Source: Prevotella sp. ne3005
GTDB lineage: Bacteria; Bacteroidota; Bacteroidia; Bacteroidales; Bacteroidaceae
Direction: 5' to 3'
NCBI RefSeq assembly: GCF_900110085.1
Contig: NZ_FOCK01000005.1
Coordinates: forward strand, 186,001 to 250,000
Length of the DNA stretch: 64,000 nt
The notes beneath the pieces were generated by a model. That model saw nothing but the letters and a program-made list of their open reading frames with translations, was not told the origin of the DNA and did not search any database. Numbering within the stretch: the first letter of the stretch is position 1; each line of letters begins with the position of its first letter. Positions 50,685-59,900 of the stretch are shown here, one piece after another. A program made the translations under genes and the position numbers.

Positions 50685-51938
50685 TTAATCAAAGAATCCT
50701 GGTTGTTTGTATTCTATTCCAAGTTCACGATCGACGGTGGCGAGGATGCCCTGTACCTGTCCGAGGGCGAACATTCTGCCCAGAAGGGTGTAGCCTGCAT
50801 TGTGGCCGTGGCTCGACTCATCCATGATACCACCAGGCTCGTCGGTGAAGGTCATACCATGGTCTACGCGCATCGGCAGAGCGGGATTTTCCTTCTCGAA
50901 GATACGGCAGAGTTCGATGAGGTCGGCACGTCCGCCCAGATGGCTGGCCTCGGTGAAGTCGCCGTTGGGGAAGATGTGGCACGAACGCAGGTGAACGAAG
51001 TGGGTGCGAGAGGCGAATTTCTTGGCCAGATCGACCACGTTGTTGTAGGCACCAGCAGAAAGCGAGCCTGCACAGAAGGTAAGACCGTTGTGCTTGTTGG
51101 GTACAGCATCGAGGAACCACTGGATATCTTCCTCAGTACGGACGATGCGTGGCAGGCCGAGAATCTCGATAGGGGGATCGTCGGGATGGACGCACATGTT
51201 CATGCCGTACTCCTCGCAGGTGGGCATGATGGCTTCGAGGAAGTATTTCATGTTGGCACGCAACTGGGCCTTGTCGATGCCTTTATAGAGGTCGAGGAAC
51301 TCACGGAACTTCTGGACGGGCGCCTCGTCGTTCTCGCTGAAGTTACCCGATACGAAGCCCTGGGTCTTGATGATGATGGTCTCAACCAACTGGTGATCCT
51401 TCTCAGGTGTCATGGTCTTGGCCAGTTCGTCGCATTCGGCAATGACACTGCGGCCCTGACCCCAACCCTCTGGGAACTGGAACTTTTCCCACTCCTCGCG
51501 AGCACCCGGGCGTTTGAGGATATAGATGTCGAAGTAAGCAAACTCGGCATAGTTGAAGTAGAGGTTGGTGGCTCCGTTGGGATTGTCGTGGAACAGGTCG
51601 GTACGGGCCCAGTCGAGCACAGGCATGAAGTTGTAGCAAATGCAGTGGATGCCCTCGGCAGAGAGGTTACGAAGCGACTCCTTATAGACCTCGATCTGAT
51701 GGTCGCGATCAGGACCGCCGTATTTGATGGTTTCTACTACGGGAAGCGACTCAACGACGCTCCAGCGCATGCCGTAACTCTCGATGTACTCGCGCAGGTC
51801 GCGGATTTTCTCACGTGTCCATACCTGACCTAAGGGTACATCGTGGAGGGCTGTTACGATGCCCTCAACACCGATTTGTCTCAGTTGTGCAAGAGTAATC
51901 TTGTCTTTCTTGCCAAACCATCTCCAAGTTCTTTCCAT
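50685..51938 (-). CDS. uxuA: mannonate dehydratase
   Basis: Dehydrates D-mannonate to 2-dehydro-3-deoxygluconate. The 417 residues begin MERTWRWFGKKDKITLAQLRQ, the family start. Conserved segments include ALHDVPLGQVWTREKI, CYNFMPVLDWARTDL, HPDDPPIEILGLPRIV (metal and substrate site) and MRVDHGMTFTDEPG. First gene of the uxuA-uxuB unit. Confidence 0.95.
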   Translation of the reverse strand: MERTWRWFGKKDKITLAQLRQIGVEGIVTALHDVPLGQVWTREKIRDLREYIESYGMRWSVVESLPVVETIKYGGPDRDHQIEVYKESLRNLSAEGIHCICYNFMPVLDWARTDLFHDNPNGATNLYFNYAEFAYFDIYILKRPGAREEWEKFQFPEGWGQGRSVIAECDELAKTMTPEKDHQLVETIIIKTQGFVSGNFSENDEAPVQKFREFLDLYKGIDKAQLRANMKYFLEAIMPTCEEYGMNMCVHPDDPPIEILGLPRIVRTEEDIQWFLDAVPNKHNGLTFCAGSLSAGAYNNVVDLAKKFASRTHFVHLRSCHIFPNGDFTEASHLGGRADLIELCRIFEKENPALPMRVDHGMTFTDEPGGIMDESSHGHNAGYTLLGRMFALGQVQGILATVDRELGIEYKQPGFFD

Positions 51939-51971
51939 ATTACTAATTTATTGATTTGTTATAATGATGTG

Positions 51972-51979
51972 CAAAAGTA
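51972..51979 (-). promoter_or_regulatory. -7 box of the uxuA-uxuB unit
   Basis: TACTTTTG on the minus strand, 34 bases before the uxuA ATG. No TTTG at the usual distance. Confidence 0.55.
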
Positions 51980-52025
51980 GTCATTTTGCTGCAAAGAAGG
52001 TTGTATTTTCCGCTCAAAAGTTTGT

Positions 52026-53477
52026 CTATTTGTACTTTTTTAGCGAATGACCCATGATTAGCTGACGGAAATCGATGGGTTTGGTGCGTTTGACACCCAT
52101 CCCGGCACTCATGACGGGTGCGCTCTCGTTGCCATAACGATCGGTGGCGGTGACAGCATAATGGAGGCTGCGACCTTTGTTGGGGATGGTGACAGACTGC
52201 TGGCGACAACGCGCTATCACGAGGTTACGGGCATCGCTGACATCGACGGGCCACTGTTCGGAGGCATATATATTATATAATAGGTAGTCGGCTCCAGAGC
52301 GGTCGCGAGCAGTAGACCATGAGAGCTGGTCGAAGGACATGCCACGATGCACGTTAAGATTGGCTGCAGGCAAGGGCGCAGGCTTTTGGGCCCACGTCAT
52401 AGGCGGAATGAGGGCGGGGTAGAGGTTAAAGTCTTGCGTGAAGGTATAGATACCTTTCGTGTTGTCTGTAAAGAACTTAGAACGGAAGAAAGTGCATCCA
52501 AGTCCGAGCTCTCGCAGGACGCTCATCTCGCGGGTGACAGTCTCCAACGGCCAGTTCTTCTCACGCGGATGAAGCATATAGATGGCGAGACCAGGAGCCA
52601 CGATACGGCCATAGCTGTGCTGACGCCAGTCGACGGCGAAAGGATAAAAGTGATTGCCTTGGAAATACATCATCGGGAAAAGGGCATCCATGAGTCCGTC
52701 GCGCAACCAGCCCTGGGCATCCTGACACACGGTGGTGTAGGCATTCCAGCCGGAGCTCTTGTAGCGGGCGAGGTCGTCGAACTTGCCGATGGGCGAGCAG
52801 GAGAGCATCACCCAGGGTTTGACAGCCTTGACGGCACGGTTGATCTTACGCACGATGTCGGTGATGTTGCGGCGACCCTGATCGCGACTGATCTTCAGCT
52901 TCCACGTCTCTGGGTAGCGGATATAGTCGAGGTGGATACCATCAACATCATAGCGGCGCGTGACCTCGGCACAGAAACGGGCCAAATAATCGCCCGTCTG
53001 CGACATCTCAGGGTTCATATACCCCTCATCGCCAATCTTACGGATGAGATTGGGATACTTCTGACGGATGAGCTTACAGCCATTGGTGTTCCATTTGCCC
53101 ACAGGGATGGTGACAATCCAGGCATGACACTGCATGCCACGCTTATGGCACTCGTCGATGCAGAACTGCAGGGGATCGTAACCGGGCGACTGACCAGGGT
53201 TGCCTGTAAGGCAGATATCCCACGGTTCATCGGCATAGGGGAAGACGACAGAAGCCCTGACACGGGCCTGAAACATGACAGTGTTGATATTGGCCTGACA
53301 CAGTTGGTCGAGAATGGCCGTGAGCTCCTGACGCTGTTGGTAAGCAGAATGGGAGCGGGGCCAGTCGATGCCTCCGATGGTGGTGAGCCATACGGCTCTG
53401 ACTTCATGTTTGGGGGTCTGTGCTGAAGCGTTCAGCGACAGCATAAATAAAAGGAAAATGCGTATAATTGTCTTCAA
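52026..53477 (-). CDS. GHL10 (glycosyl hydrolase-like 10) family protein
   Basis: A 483-residue secreted protein with signal peptide MKTIIRIFLLFMLSLNASAQ. The domain starts HEVRAVWLTTIGGIDWPRS, the GHL10/DUF187 signature, with NINTVMFQARVRASVVF, VDGIHLDYIRYPETW and SPIGKFDDLARYKSSGWN in a TIM-barrel pattern. After the barrel, about 100 residues form an Ig-like fold. The substrate of the family is not well defined; a bacterial or plant glycan is plausible. It is divergent from cstA. Confidence 0.88.
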   Translation of the reverse strand: MKTIIRIFLLFMLSLNASAQTPKHEVRAVWLTTIGGIDWPRSHSAYQQRQELTAILDQLCQANINTVMFQARVRASVVFPYADEPWDICLTGNPGQSPGYDPLQFCIDECHKRGMQCHAWIVTIPVGKWNTNGCKLIRQKYPNLIRKIGDEGYMNPEMSQTGDYLARFCAEVTRRYDVDGIHLDYIRYPETWKLKISRDQGRRNITDIVRKINRAVKAVKPWVMLSCSPIGKFDDLARYKSSGWNAYTTVCQDAQGWLRDGLMDALFPMMYFQGNHFYPFAVDWRQHSYGRIVAPGLAIYMLHPREKNWPLETVTREMSVLRELGLGCTFFRSKFFTDNTKGIYTFTQDFNLYPALIPPMTWAQKPAPLPAANLNVHRGMSFDQLSWSTARDRSGADYLLYNIYASEQWPVDVSDARNLVIARCRQQSVTIPNKGRSLHYAVTATDRYGNESAPVMSAGMGVKRTKPIDFRQLIMGHSLKKYK

Positions 53478-53505
53478 AATGATGGTCTTTTAGAAAATTT
53501 TGGTG

Positions 53506-53513
53506 CAAAGATA
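53506..53513 (-). promoter_or_regulatory. -7 box of the GHL10 gene
   Basis: TATCTTTG on the minus strand, 29 bases before the ATG. Confidence 0.55.
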
Positions 53514-53556
53514 ATAAAAAATTGGTAATTGAGAATTGAAAATGGAATTAATTATG

Positions 53557-53564
53557 TAATTTTG
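53557..53564 (+). promoter_or_regulatory. -7 box of the cstA unit
   Basis: TAATTTTG, 27 bases before the cstA ATG at 53591. Confidence 0.55.
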
Positions 53565-53590
53565 CATCAAAAATATTAAAACCTTAAAAG

Positions 53591-55057
53591 ATGATTTCAT
53601 TTCTGCTGAGTCTTGTGGCTCTTGTATTGGGTTATCTGCTTTATGGACGTTTCGTAGAGAAAGTGTTCGGCCCTGATGACCGTGTGACACCTGCAGTGGC
53701 GAAGGCCGATGGTGTCGATTTCATTGTGCTTCCCTCGTGGAAAATTTTTATGATCCAGTTCCTGAATATCGCAGGTACGGGTCCTATCTTCGGTGCCATC
53801 ATGGGTGCGAAGTTCGGTCCGGTGTCTTATCTGTGGATTGTCTTCGGCTGTATCTTTGCCGGAGCCATGCACGACTATTTCTCGGGTATGCTCTCGATGC
53901 GCCATGGCGGTGCTGGATTGCCAGAGATGATAGGTCAGTATCTGGGTAAGTCGACCAAGAGTCTGATGCTGGTATTTACCGTACTGCTGCTGATTATGGT
54001 GGGTACGGTGTTTGTATATTCTCCTGCTGTAATCCTGCATGAGCTGGGCGGCGAGACGATGATGTGGGTGGCTATCATCTTCTGTTACTATATCATCGCC
54101 ACGATGCTGCCTATCGACAAGATTATAGGTAAGATCTATCCGTTGTTCGCTTTCTCGCTGTTGTTTATGGCAGGTGCGCTGATGGTGTGGCTGTTCCTGC
54201 ACTGGCCGACGGTGCCTGAGATATGGACGAATTTCTATAATATGGGCGCTGCTGCAGAGCCTGAGACGTGGAAGGACAATATCTTCCCGGCACTCTTTAT
54301 CACGATTGCCTGTGGTGCTATCTCTGGTTTCCACGGCACACAGAGTCCACTGATGTCGCGCTGCGTGGGCAGTGAGAAGATGGGACGCCCTGTATTCTAC
54401 GGAGCGATGATCACTGAGGGTGTGGTGGCCCTGATCTGGGCAACGGTAGCGGCTTGGTTCTTCTATGGTGAGCCTGCTCCTGGCTATACGCTGATAGAGA
54501 AGGCAACGGCTGGATTCCATACCTCGGCACCTGCTGTGGTGAACCTCGTATGCAACGACTGGCTGGGTGTGGCAGGAGCCATACTGGCTATGCTTGGTGT
54601 GGTGGCAGCTCCGATTACTTCGGGTGATACCGCCTTCCGCTCTGGTCGTCTGATTGTGGCCGAGTGGCTGAAACTGGACCAGCGTCCTATCCCGAAACGA
54701 TTGGTGATCTGTGTGCCCATGTTTGCAGCGTCTATCGCCATGTTGGTATGGCAGATAGAGAATCCCGATGGCTTCAACACCATCTGGCAGTATTTCGGCT
54801 GGAGCAACCAGACGCTCAGCGTGTTCACGCTGTGGGCTGTGACCGTTTATCTGGTACGTCAGAAGAAGTGCTTCTGGATCTCATTGATCCCTGCGCTCTT
54901 TATGACCACCGTTTGTACCACCTACCTCTTTATATCCAAGCAGGCATTCGGCTTGCCTGCCGAGGTGGCTTATCCGATGGGCATCGCCTGTCTTGTCATC
55001 GCTTGCATTTGGTTCGCACTTTGGTACAAAAAGGAAACTTCAAATAATACAAAATAA
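53591..55057 (+). CDS. cstA: carbon starvation protein A family transporter
   Basis: A 488-residue membrane protein with about 13 hydrophobic segments. LNIAGTGPIFGAIMGAKFGP, GAMHDYFSGMLSMRHGGAG and CGAISGFHGTQSPLMSRCV are CstA signatures. Members take up peptides or pyruvate. It is shorter than E. coli CstA (about 700 residues), as usual in this phylum. It is followed after two bases by a small barrel protein gene. Confidence 0.9.
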   Translation: MISFLLSLVALVLGYLLYGRFVEKVFGPDDRVTPAVAKADGVDFIVLPSWKIFMIQFLNIAGTGPIFGAIMGAKFGPVSYLWIVFGCIFAGAMHDYFSGMLSMRHGGAGLPEMIGQYLGKSTKSLMLVFTVLLLIMVGTVFVYSPAVILHELGGETMMWVAIIFCYYIIATMLPIDKIIGKIYPLFAFSLLFMAGALMVWLFLHWPTVPEIWTNFYNMGAAAEPETWKDNIFPALFITIACGAISGFHGTQSPLMSRCVGSEKMGRPVFYGAMITEGVVALIWATVAAWFFYGEPAPGYTLIEKATAGFHTSAPAVVNLVCNDWLGVAGAILAMLGVVAAPITSGDTAFRSGRLIVAEWLKLDQRPIPKRLVICVPMFAASIAMLVWQIENPDGFNTIWQYFGWSNQTLSVFTLWAVTVYLVRQKKCFWISLIPALFMTTVCTTYLFISKQAFGLPAEVAYPMGIACLVIACIWFALWYKKETSNNTK

Positions 55058-55059
55058 TT

Positions 55060-55560
55060 ATGAAAAAACTGATGATGGCAGCCATCGGCCTGATGATGGC
55101 AGTAAGTGCTAACGCACAGTATCTTAACGACTCTGATACACCTTTCGAACAGGGGAAGTTCTATGTAGGAGCTTCAGCCTCGAGTGCTTCGCTTTATTAT
55201 AACAAATCAACAGACTTTTCTTTTGGTGTGAATGGTAAAGTGGGTTATATGATCATCGACAACCTGATGGGACTTGGTGTACTGGAATATAGCAATATTA
55301 GTAATGGTAGCTATGTTAACACGAAGCTTGGTGCTGGTGCCCGTTGGTATTTTGATAAGATAGGTATCTATGCTGGTGCTGTGGCAAAATATTACCATGA
55401 GAAAGGCTTCGACGATTTCATGCCGGAAGTTCAAGCAGGTTATGCTTTCTTTCTGGGACGTCATGTAACCGTGGAGCCTGAGGTTTACTATGAGCACAGT
55501 TTCAAGGATTCTGATAAATCAGGTTTCGGCCTTCGTATTGGATTTGGTATCTACTTTTAA
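55060..55560 (+). CDS. small outer-membrane beta-barrel protein
   Basis: A 166-residue protein with signal peptide MKKLMMAAIGLMMAVSANA. The mature part has alternating strands (FYVGASASSASLYY, GVLEYSNISNGSYV, GARWYFDKIGIYAG, VEPEVYYEHSF) and ends GFGLRIGFGIYF with a terminal Phe, as in eight-stranded OmpX/OmpA-like barrels. It has no known ligand. It lies between cstA and nadC, probably cotranscribed. Confidence 0.82.
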   Translation: MKKLMMAAIGLMMAVSANAQYLNDSDTPFEQGKFYVGASASSASLYYNKSTDFSFGVNGKVGYMIIDNLMGLGVLEYSNISNGSYVNTKLGAGARWYFDKIGIYAGAVAKYYHEKGFDDFMPEVQAGYAFFLGRHVTVEPEVYYEHSFKDSDKSGFGLRIGFGIYF

Positions 55561-55572
55561 AGGTAAAAGCTT

Positions 55573-56424
55573 ATGCTGAGTGTTGATGAACTTGTTGACA
55601 GACTGATAGATCTGTCGTTTGCCGAGGATATCGGCGATGGCGACCATACCACCTTGTGTTGTATTCCCGACGATGCGATGGGAAAGAGTCATCTGCTGAT
55701 TAAAGAGGATGGCATCTTGGCAGGTGTGGAGATTGCCAAGGAGGTGTTCCGTCGTTTCGACCCCACGATGCAGGTGGAGGTGCTGATGGGCGATGGTACA
55801 CGAGTGAAGAAGGGCGACATAGCCATGATCGTGACAGGAAAGGTGCGCTCACTGTTGCAGACGGAGCGTCTGATGCTGAATATCATGCAGCGCATGAGCG
55901 GCATTGCTACGATGACTGATAAGTATGTGCAGCACCTGAAGGGAACGAAGACCCGCGTGCTCGACACCCGTAAGACCACTCCTGGTATGCGTATGCTCGA
56001 GAAGCAGGCCGTGAAGATTGGCGGTGGCTGTAACCACCGTATCGGACTCTTCGATATGATTTTGTTGAAGGATAACCATGTGGACTTCGCAGGAGGTATC
56101 GTGAATGCCATAGACCGTTGTCATGCCTATTTGAAGGAGAAGGGCCTCGACCTGAAGATTGAGATTGAGGTGCGTTCGTTTGATGAGTTGCAGCAGGTGC
56201 TGGACCACGGCGGTGTAGATCGAATCATGCTCGACAACTTCTCTGTGCCCGATACGAAAAAGGCAGTGGATATCATTGCCCATCGTTACGAGACGGAATC
56301 TTCTGGCGGCATCACTTTCGATACCATCCGCGACTATGCCGAGCAGGGTGTGGATTTTGTCAGCGTAGGTGCCTTGACGCACTCTGTGAAAGGTCTGGAT
56401 ATGTCGTTTAAGGCATGTGAGTAA
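55573..56424 (+). CDS. nadC: carboxylating nicotinate-nucleotide diphosphorylase
   Basis: Converts quinolinate and PRPP to nicotinate mononucleotide in NAD synthesis. The 283 residues contain LNIMQRMSGIATMTDKYV, TRVLDTRKTTPGMRMLEKQA, VKIGGGCNHRIGLFDMILLKDNH and VSVGALTHSVKGLDMSFK, the QPRTase signatures. It follows the barrel protein by 12 bases. Confidence 0.95.
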   Translation: MLSVDELVDRLIDLSFAEDIGDGDHTTLCCIPDDAMGKSHLLIKEDGILAGVEIAKEVFRRFDPTMQVEVLMGDGTRVKKGDIAMIVTGKVRSLLQTERLMLNIMQRMSGIATMTDKYVQHLKGTKTRVLDTRKTTPGMRMLEKQAVKIGGGCNHRIGLFDMILLKDNHVDFAGGIVNAIDRCHAYLKEKGLDLKIEIEVRSFDELQQVLDHGGVDRIMLDNFSVPDTKKAVDIIAHRYETESSGGITFDTIRDYAEQGVDFVSVGALTHSVKGLDMSFKACE

Positions 56425-56463
56425 ATTGATAATTGATAATTGAAAATTGAAATATTAGAAATT

Positions 56464-58194
56464 ATGAAAAGATTGTTTTTCTTATTGGCCATTGCTCTTC
56501 AATGTTCAATATTCAATATTCAATGGAGTCTAGCATGTACTAACTTTATTGTTGGTAAGAAGGCCAGCGTAGATGGTTCGGTGTTCGTGACTTACAATGC
56601 CGACTCCTATGGTGCCTTTATGCCCCTCTACCACTATCCTGCCGCCAAGCATCAGGCTGGGGATATGCGTCAGGTGTATGAGTGGGATACGAATAAGTAC
56701 TTAGGTGAGATAGCCGAGGTTCCTGAGACCTATAATGTGATTGGCAACAGTAATGAATGGCAGGTGACCATCGGCGAGACCACCTTTGGAGGTCGTGAGG
56801 AGATGGCCGATTCTACAGGTGTCATCGACTATGGTTCACTGATCTATATTGCCCTGCAGCGAAGCAAGACAGCCCGTGAGGCCCTGCAGGTCATGACCTC
56901 GTTGGTGGCAGAATATGGCTACTATTCTGAGGGCGAGACTTTCTCAGTAGCAGATAAGGACGAGGCATGGATGCTGGAGATGATGGGCTGCGGCCCTGAC
57001 CGCACAAAGGAGGCAGGACGCGCCGTCTGGGTGGCTATCCGTATTCCTGACGATGCCATTGCAGCCCACGCTAATCAGAGCCGTATCACGAAGTTTCTTG
57101 ATGGACGGTATGTGCAGGTGAAGATGAAGGATCTGCAGAAGAAATATCCTGTCAACGGTAAAAAGCCTGTTCCTAACCTGATGGCGTGTAGCGACAATGT
57201 GGTGAGCTATGCCCGAAATATGGGATGGTTTGAGGGCAAGGATGCCGACTTCAGCTATAATGCCGCCTATGCTGAGCCCGACTTCTCTGGACGCCGTTAT
57301 TGTGAGGCCCGTGTATGGAGTTTCTTCAACCGTTTCAGCGATGATTTCTCTGAGTATGTCCCTTATGCAGCTGGTATCGAGAAGGAAGCGAAGGAGATGC
57401 CGCTCTGGATTATCCCGAATAAGAAGCTGGGACTTCAGAATCTGCGTGATGCCATGCGCGACCACTATGAGGGAACACCCTTTGCACTCGACACGAACAT
57501 CGGTGGTGGTATCTATGCGATGCCTTATCGTCCGTCGCCCCTGTCGTATAAGATTGACGATGTGGAATATTTCAATGAGCGTCCAATCTCGACACAACAG
57601 ACAGCCTGGAGTTTTATCTCTCAGATGCGTGCAGAACTACCTCGTGAGGTGGGTGCCTGCTTCTGGTTTGGCAATGACGATGGAAACATGGTTGCCTATA
57701 CGCCGATGTATAGTTGTATGACCCGTCGTCCGAAGTGCTTTACAGAAGAGGGTGTTGACGATGTCACCTTCTCGATGGACAACGCCTTCTGGGTGTGCAA
57801 CTGGGTGAGCAACATGGTCTATCCCCGTTACTCTATGATGTTCCCCACACTACAGGCTGTTCGTGACTCGCTCGATGCTTCTTACTCCAAACTACAGCCT
57901 GAGATTGAGGCCAAGGCTATGGCTCTGCCTACAGCCGAAGAGCGCATTCAATTCCTGACAAACTACAGTTGTCAGAAGGGTGACGAGATGATTGCACGTT
58001 GGAAGCAGCTGGCCTTCTTCCTCATCGTGAAATACAATGACATTGCCGTGAAGCCTACGGATGAGAATGGCACATTCGAGCGCACGAAATATGGTCATGG
58101 TGCCAAGGTGAAGCGCCCAGGATTCCCAGAGCCTTATGCCAGGGATCTGCAGAAACAGACAGGTGATAAATATAAAGTTCCCGCCAAACAATAA
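56464..58194 (+). CDS. C69-family dipeptidase (secreted)
   Basis: A 576-residue Ntn-type hydrolase. The signal peptide (MKRLFFLLAIALQCSIFNIQ) is followed by LACTNFIVGKKASVDGSVFV; the Cys is the catalytic nucleophile of family C69, exposed when the leader is removed. TYNVIGNSNEWQVTIGETTF and CGPDRTKEAGRAVWVAIRIP are further family motifs. The frame opens at 56440, but 56464 starts the signal peptide. Part of the signal peptide (CSIFNIQW) is encoded by a TTCAATATTCAATATTCAAT repeat. Confidence 0.9.
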   Translation: MKRLFFLLAIALQCSIFNIQWSLACTNFIVGKKASVDGSVFVTYNADSYGAFMPLYHYPAAKHQAGDMRQVYEWDTNKYLGEIAEVPETYNVIGNSNEWQVTIGETTFGGREEMADSTGVIDYGSLIYIALQRSKTAREALQVMTSLVAEYGYYSEGETFSVADKDEAWMLEMMGCGPDRTKEAGRAVWVAIRIPDDAIAAHANQSRITKFLDGRYVQVKMKDLQKKYPVNGKKPVPNLMACSDNVVSYARNMGWFEGKDADFSYNAAYAEPDFSGRRYCEARVWSFFNRFSDDFSEYVPYAAGIEKEAKEMPLWIIPNKKLGLQNLRDAMRDHYEGTPFALDTNIGGGIYAMPYRPSPLSYKIDDVEYFNERPISTQQTAWSFISQMRAELPREVGACFWFGNDDGNMVAYTPMYSCMTRRPKCFTEEGVDDVTFSMDNAFWVCNWVSNMVYPRYSMMFPTLQAVRDSLDASYSKLQPEIEAKAMALPTAEERIQFLTNYSCQKGDEMIARWKQLAFFLIVKYNDIAVKPTDENGTFERTKYGHGAKVKRPGFPEPYARDLQKQTGDKYKVPAKQ

Positions 58195-58201
58195 AGACAT
58201 C

Positions 58202-58238
58202 AATCCCCAGCCGTTTTGACTGGGGATTGATGTTTTTT
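58202..58238 (+). terminator. terminator of the dipeptidase gene
   Basis: Stem AATCCCCAG (58202-58210) / CTGGGGATT (58220-58228), followed by GATGTTTTTT. Confidence 0.88.
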
Positions 58239-58247
58239 AGAAAAAAG

Positions 58248-58279
58248 TTTGGTGATTTCGGGATTTCTTCGTAACTTTG
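58248..58279 (+). promoter_or_regulatory. promoter of the sensor kinase unit
   Basis: -33 TTTG (58248-58251) and -7 TAACTTTG (58272-58279), exactly 20 bases apart. Confidence 0.85.
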
Positions 58280-58307
58280 TCGCCAAAGAGAGTGTCAACC
58301 TAAAATA

Positions 58308-59891
58308 ATGAAGTTAAAAATAGTCTATATTGCCCTTTTGCTGTTTGCTTTTGTCATCGGGACAAGAGCTGACAATTTAGGCTATTCGAAAGAAAATCCC
58401 CTAATCTTTGGCATTGACATTGATTACGCTCCACTGCAATATCTTGACGAAAACAGTGTGCCCAAAGGTTATGACATAGATTTTACGAAGAAGTTGATGG
58501 ATCGTCTCAATATTCCGTACACCTATGCCCCCAACAGCTGGCAGGAAATTGCTGGCGATGTGCTGAAGGGAAGGGTTGACCTTGCAATGATGGTATTCTC
58601 GCCTTATCGTAAGGACTCCACAAACTATTCGCGGGCGGTGTTCAGACTGTATTACCAGTTGCTGAGTCGTCAGGGAGAGAACAATGATATGGGACTTCGT
58701 AATATCAAAGGAAAGGATATTGCCATGATGGCTTCACGACCCATCAAAGACACACTGACCAAATCGGGTGCTAATGTATTTATTGTTACCGACTTGAAGC
58801 AGGCTGTGATAGATTTGTCGAAGGGTAAGTACGACGGTGTGATCTGCTTCAGATACCAAGCACGCTATATTTTGCAGCATAACGAGATAGGAAATCTGGA
58901 AACAGAGGACCTGACGTTGATGCCTAGGGAGTATTGTTACGTGAGTCATGACACGAAACTCATCGATGCCATTAATGTCGAATTGGGAATTATGGACGAC
59001 GAAGGTGTCATCGAGGATACCTATGCCTCTGTCAAGACCAACCTCGATGGTTTGAGGATTCCTACGTGGGTCTGGTTCCTGTTGTTATGTGTTATCATCG
59101 TCGTGTTATTGTTGTTCCTATTCCTCCAACGTAAGGTTCAGAGTAAGCTAAGAGCAGAGATGCTCAGGGCTCAGAAGAGTGAGGAGAACGCCAAGAAGAG
59201 CGAGGAACTGAAAACCATCTTTCTGAGTAACGTGAGTCATGCCCTGCGTACACCGCTCAATGCCATCATTGGCTTCTCCGATGTGATGTTGGATGGTGAA
59301 ACTGCCATCTCCAAAGAAGAGCAGAAGCACCTGTTGAAATTGATTAATGATAACGGTTTGCAACTGCTTCACCTTATCAACGAACTGCTCTCACTGAGTG
59401 ATATCGAGGGTAAGAAGATGTTATTCGATCGTCAGGTGACAGATATCGACTATGAGATGAGCCAGTATGCAGCAGAGATTCGTCCACAATTGGCCAAGGG
59501 GGTCAGTTTAGTGGTAGAGGAACCAATAGGCGGCATACGTGCCCTGTTGGATCCGAAGCTGTTGCGCATGATAACTATGCACTTCCTGGAGAATGCATTA
59601 CATCATACCACAGAAGGACGGATCACACTCAGCTACTACGTGAAGGAGGGCGGCTTCTATGTGGAGGTGAAGGATACTGGTAGCGGATTGCCCGAGGATC
59701 TTAAAGAAAATATCTTCGGCCTGCTCTCGGAAAAGAATACATATCTGCAAGATGAAACACCAGGACTGGGTCTGACCATCTGCAAGGCAATTGTAGAACG
59801 TTCTGGTGGCAAAATCGGTGCAGCGGATAATAAGAAGGACGGACATGGTACCATCATTTGGTTCTGGGTGCCGGTAGAAATAATTTTGTAA
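58308..59891 (+). CDS. sensor histidine kinase with periplasmic solute-binding domain
   Basis: A 527-residue membrane kinase. A signal peptide (residues 1-21) is followed by a bacterial SBP_3-type domain (FGIDIDYAPLQYLDENSVPKG and GYDIDFTKKLMDRLNIPYTY, residues about 30-245) and one membrane helix (PTWVWFLLLCVIIVVLLLF, about 252-272). The HisKA box is FLSNVSHALRTPLNAIIGFS, with Ala where most kinases have Glu after the His. The ATPase has N box HFLENALHH, G1 VKDTGSGLP and G2 TPGLGLTICKAI. No response regulator is adjacent; the sensed ligand is probably an amino acid or similar small solute. Confidence 0.88.
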   Translation: MKLKIVYIALLLFAFVIGTRADNLGYSKENPLIFGIDIDYAPLQYLDENSVPKGYDIDFTKKLMDRLNIPYTYAPNSWQEIAGDVLKGRVDLAMMVFSPYRKDSTNYSRAVFRLYYQLLSRQGENNDMGLRNIKGKDIAMMASRPIKDTLTKSGANVFIVTDLKQAVIDLSKGKYDGVICFRYQARYILQHNEIGNLETEDLTLMPREYCYVSHDTKLIDAINVELGIMDDEGVIEDTYASVKTNLDGLRIPTWVWFLLLCVIIVVLLLFLFLQRKVQSKLRAEMLRAQKSEENAKKSEELKTIFLSNVSHALRTPLNAIIGFSDVMLDGETAISKEEQKHLLKLINDNGLQLLHLINELLSLSDIEGKKMLFDRQVTDIDYEMSQYAAEIRPQLAKGVSLVVEEPIGGIRALLDPKLLRMITMHFLENALHHTTEGRITLSYYVKEGGFYVEVKDTGSGLPEDLKENIFGLLSEKNTYLQDETPGLGLTICKAIVERSGGKIGAADNKKDGHGTIIWFWVPVEIIL

Positions 59892-59900
59892 AATTTGACT

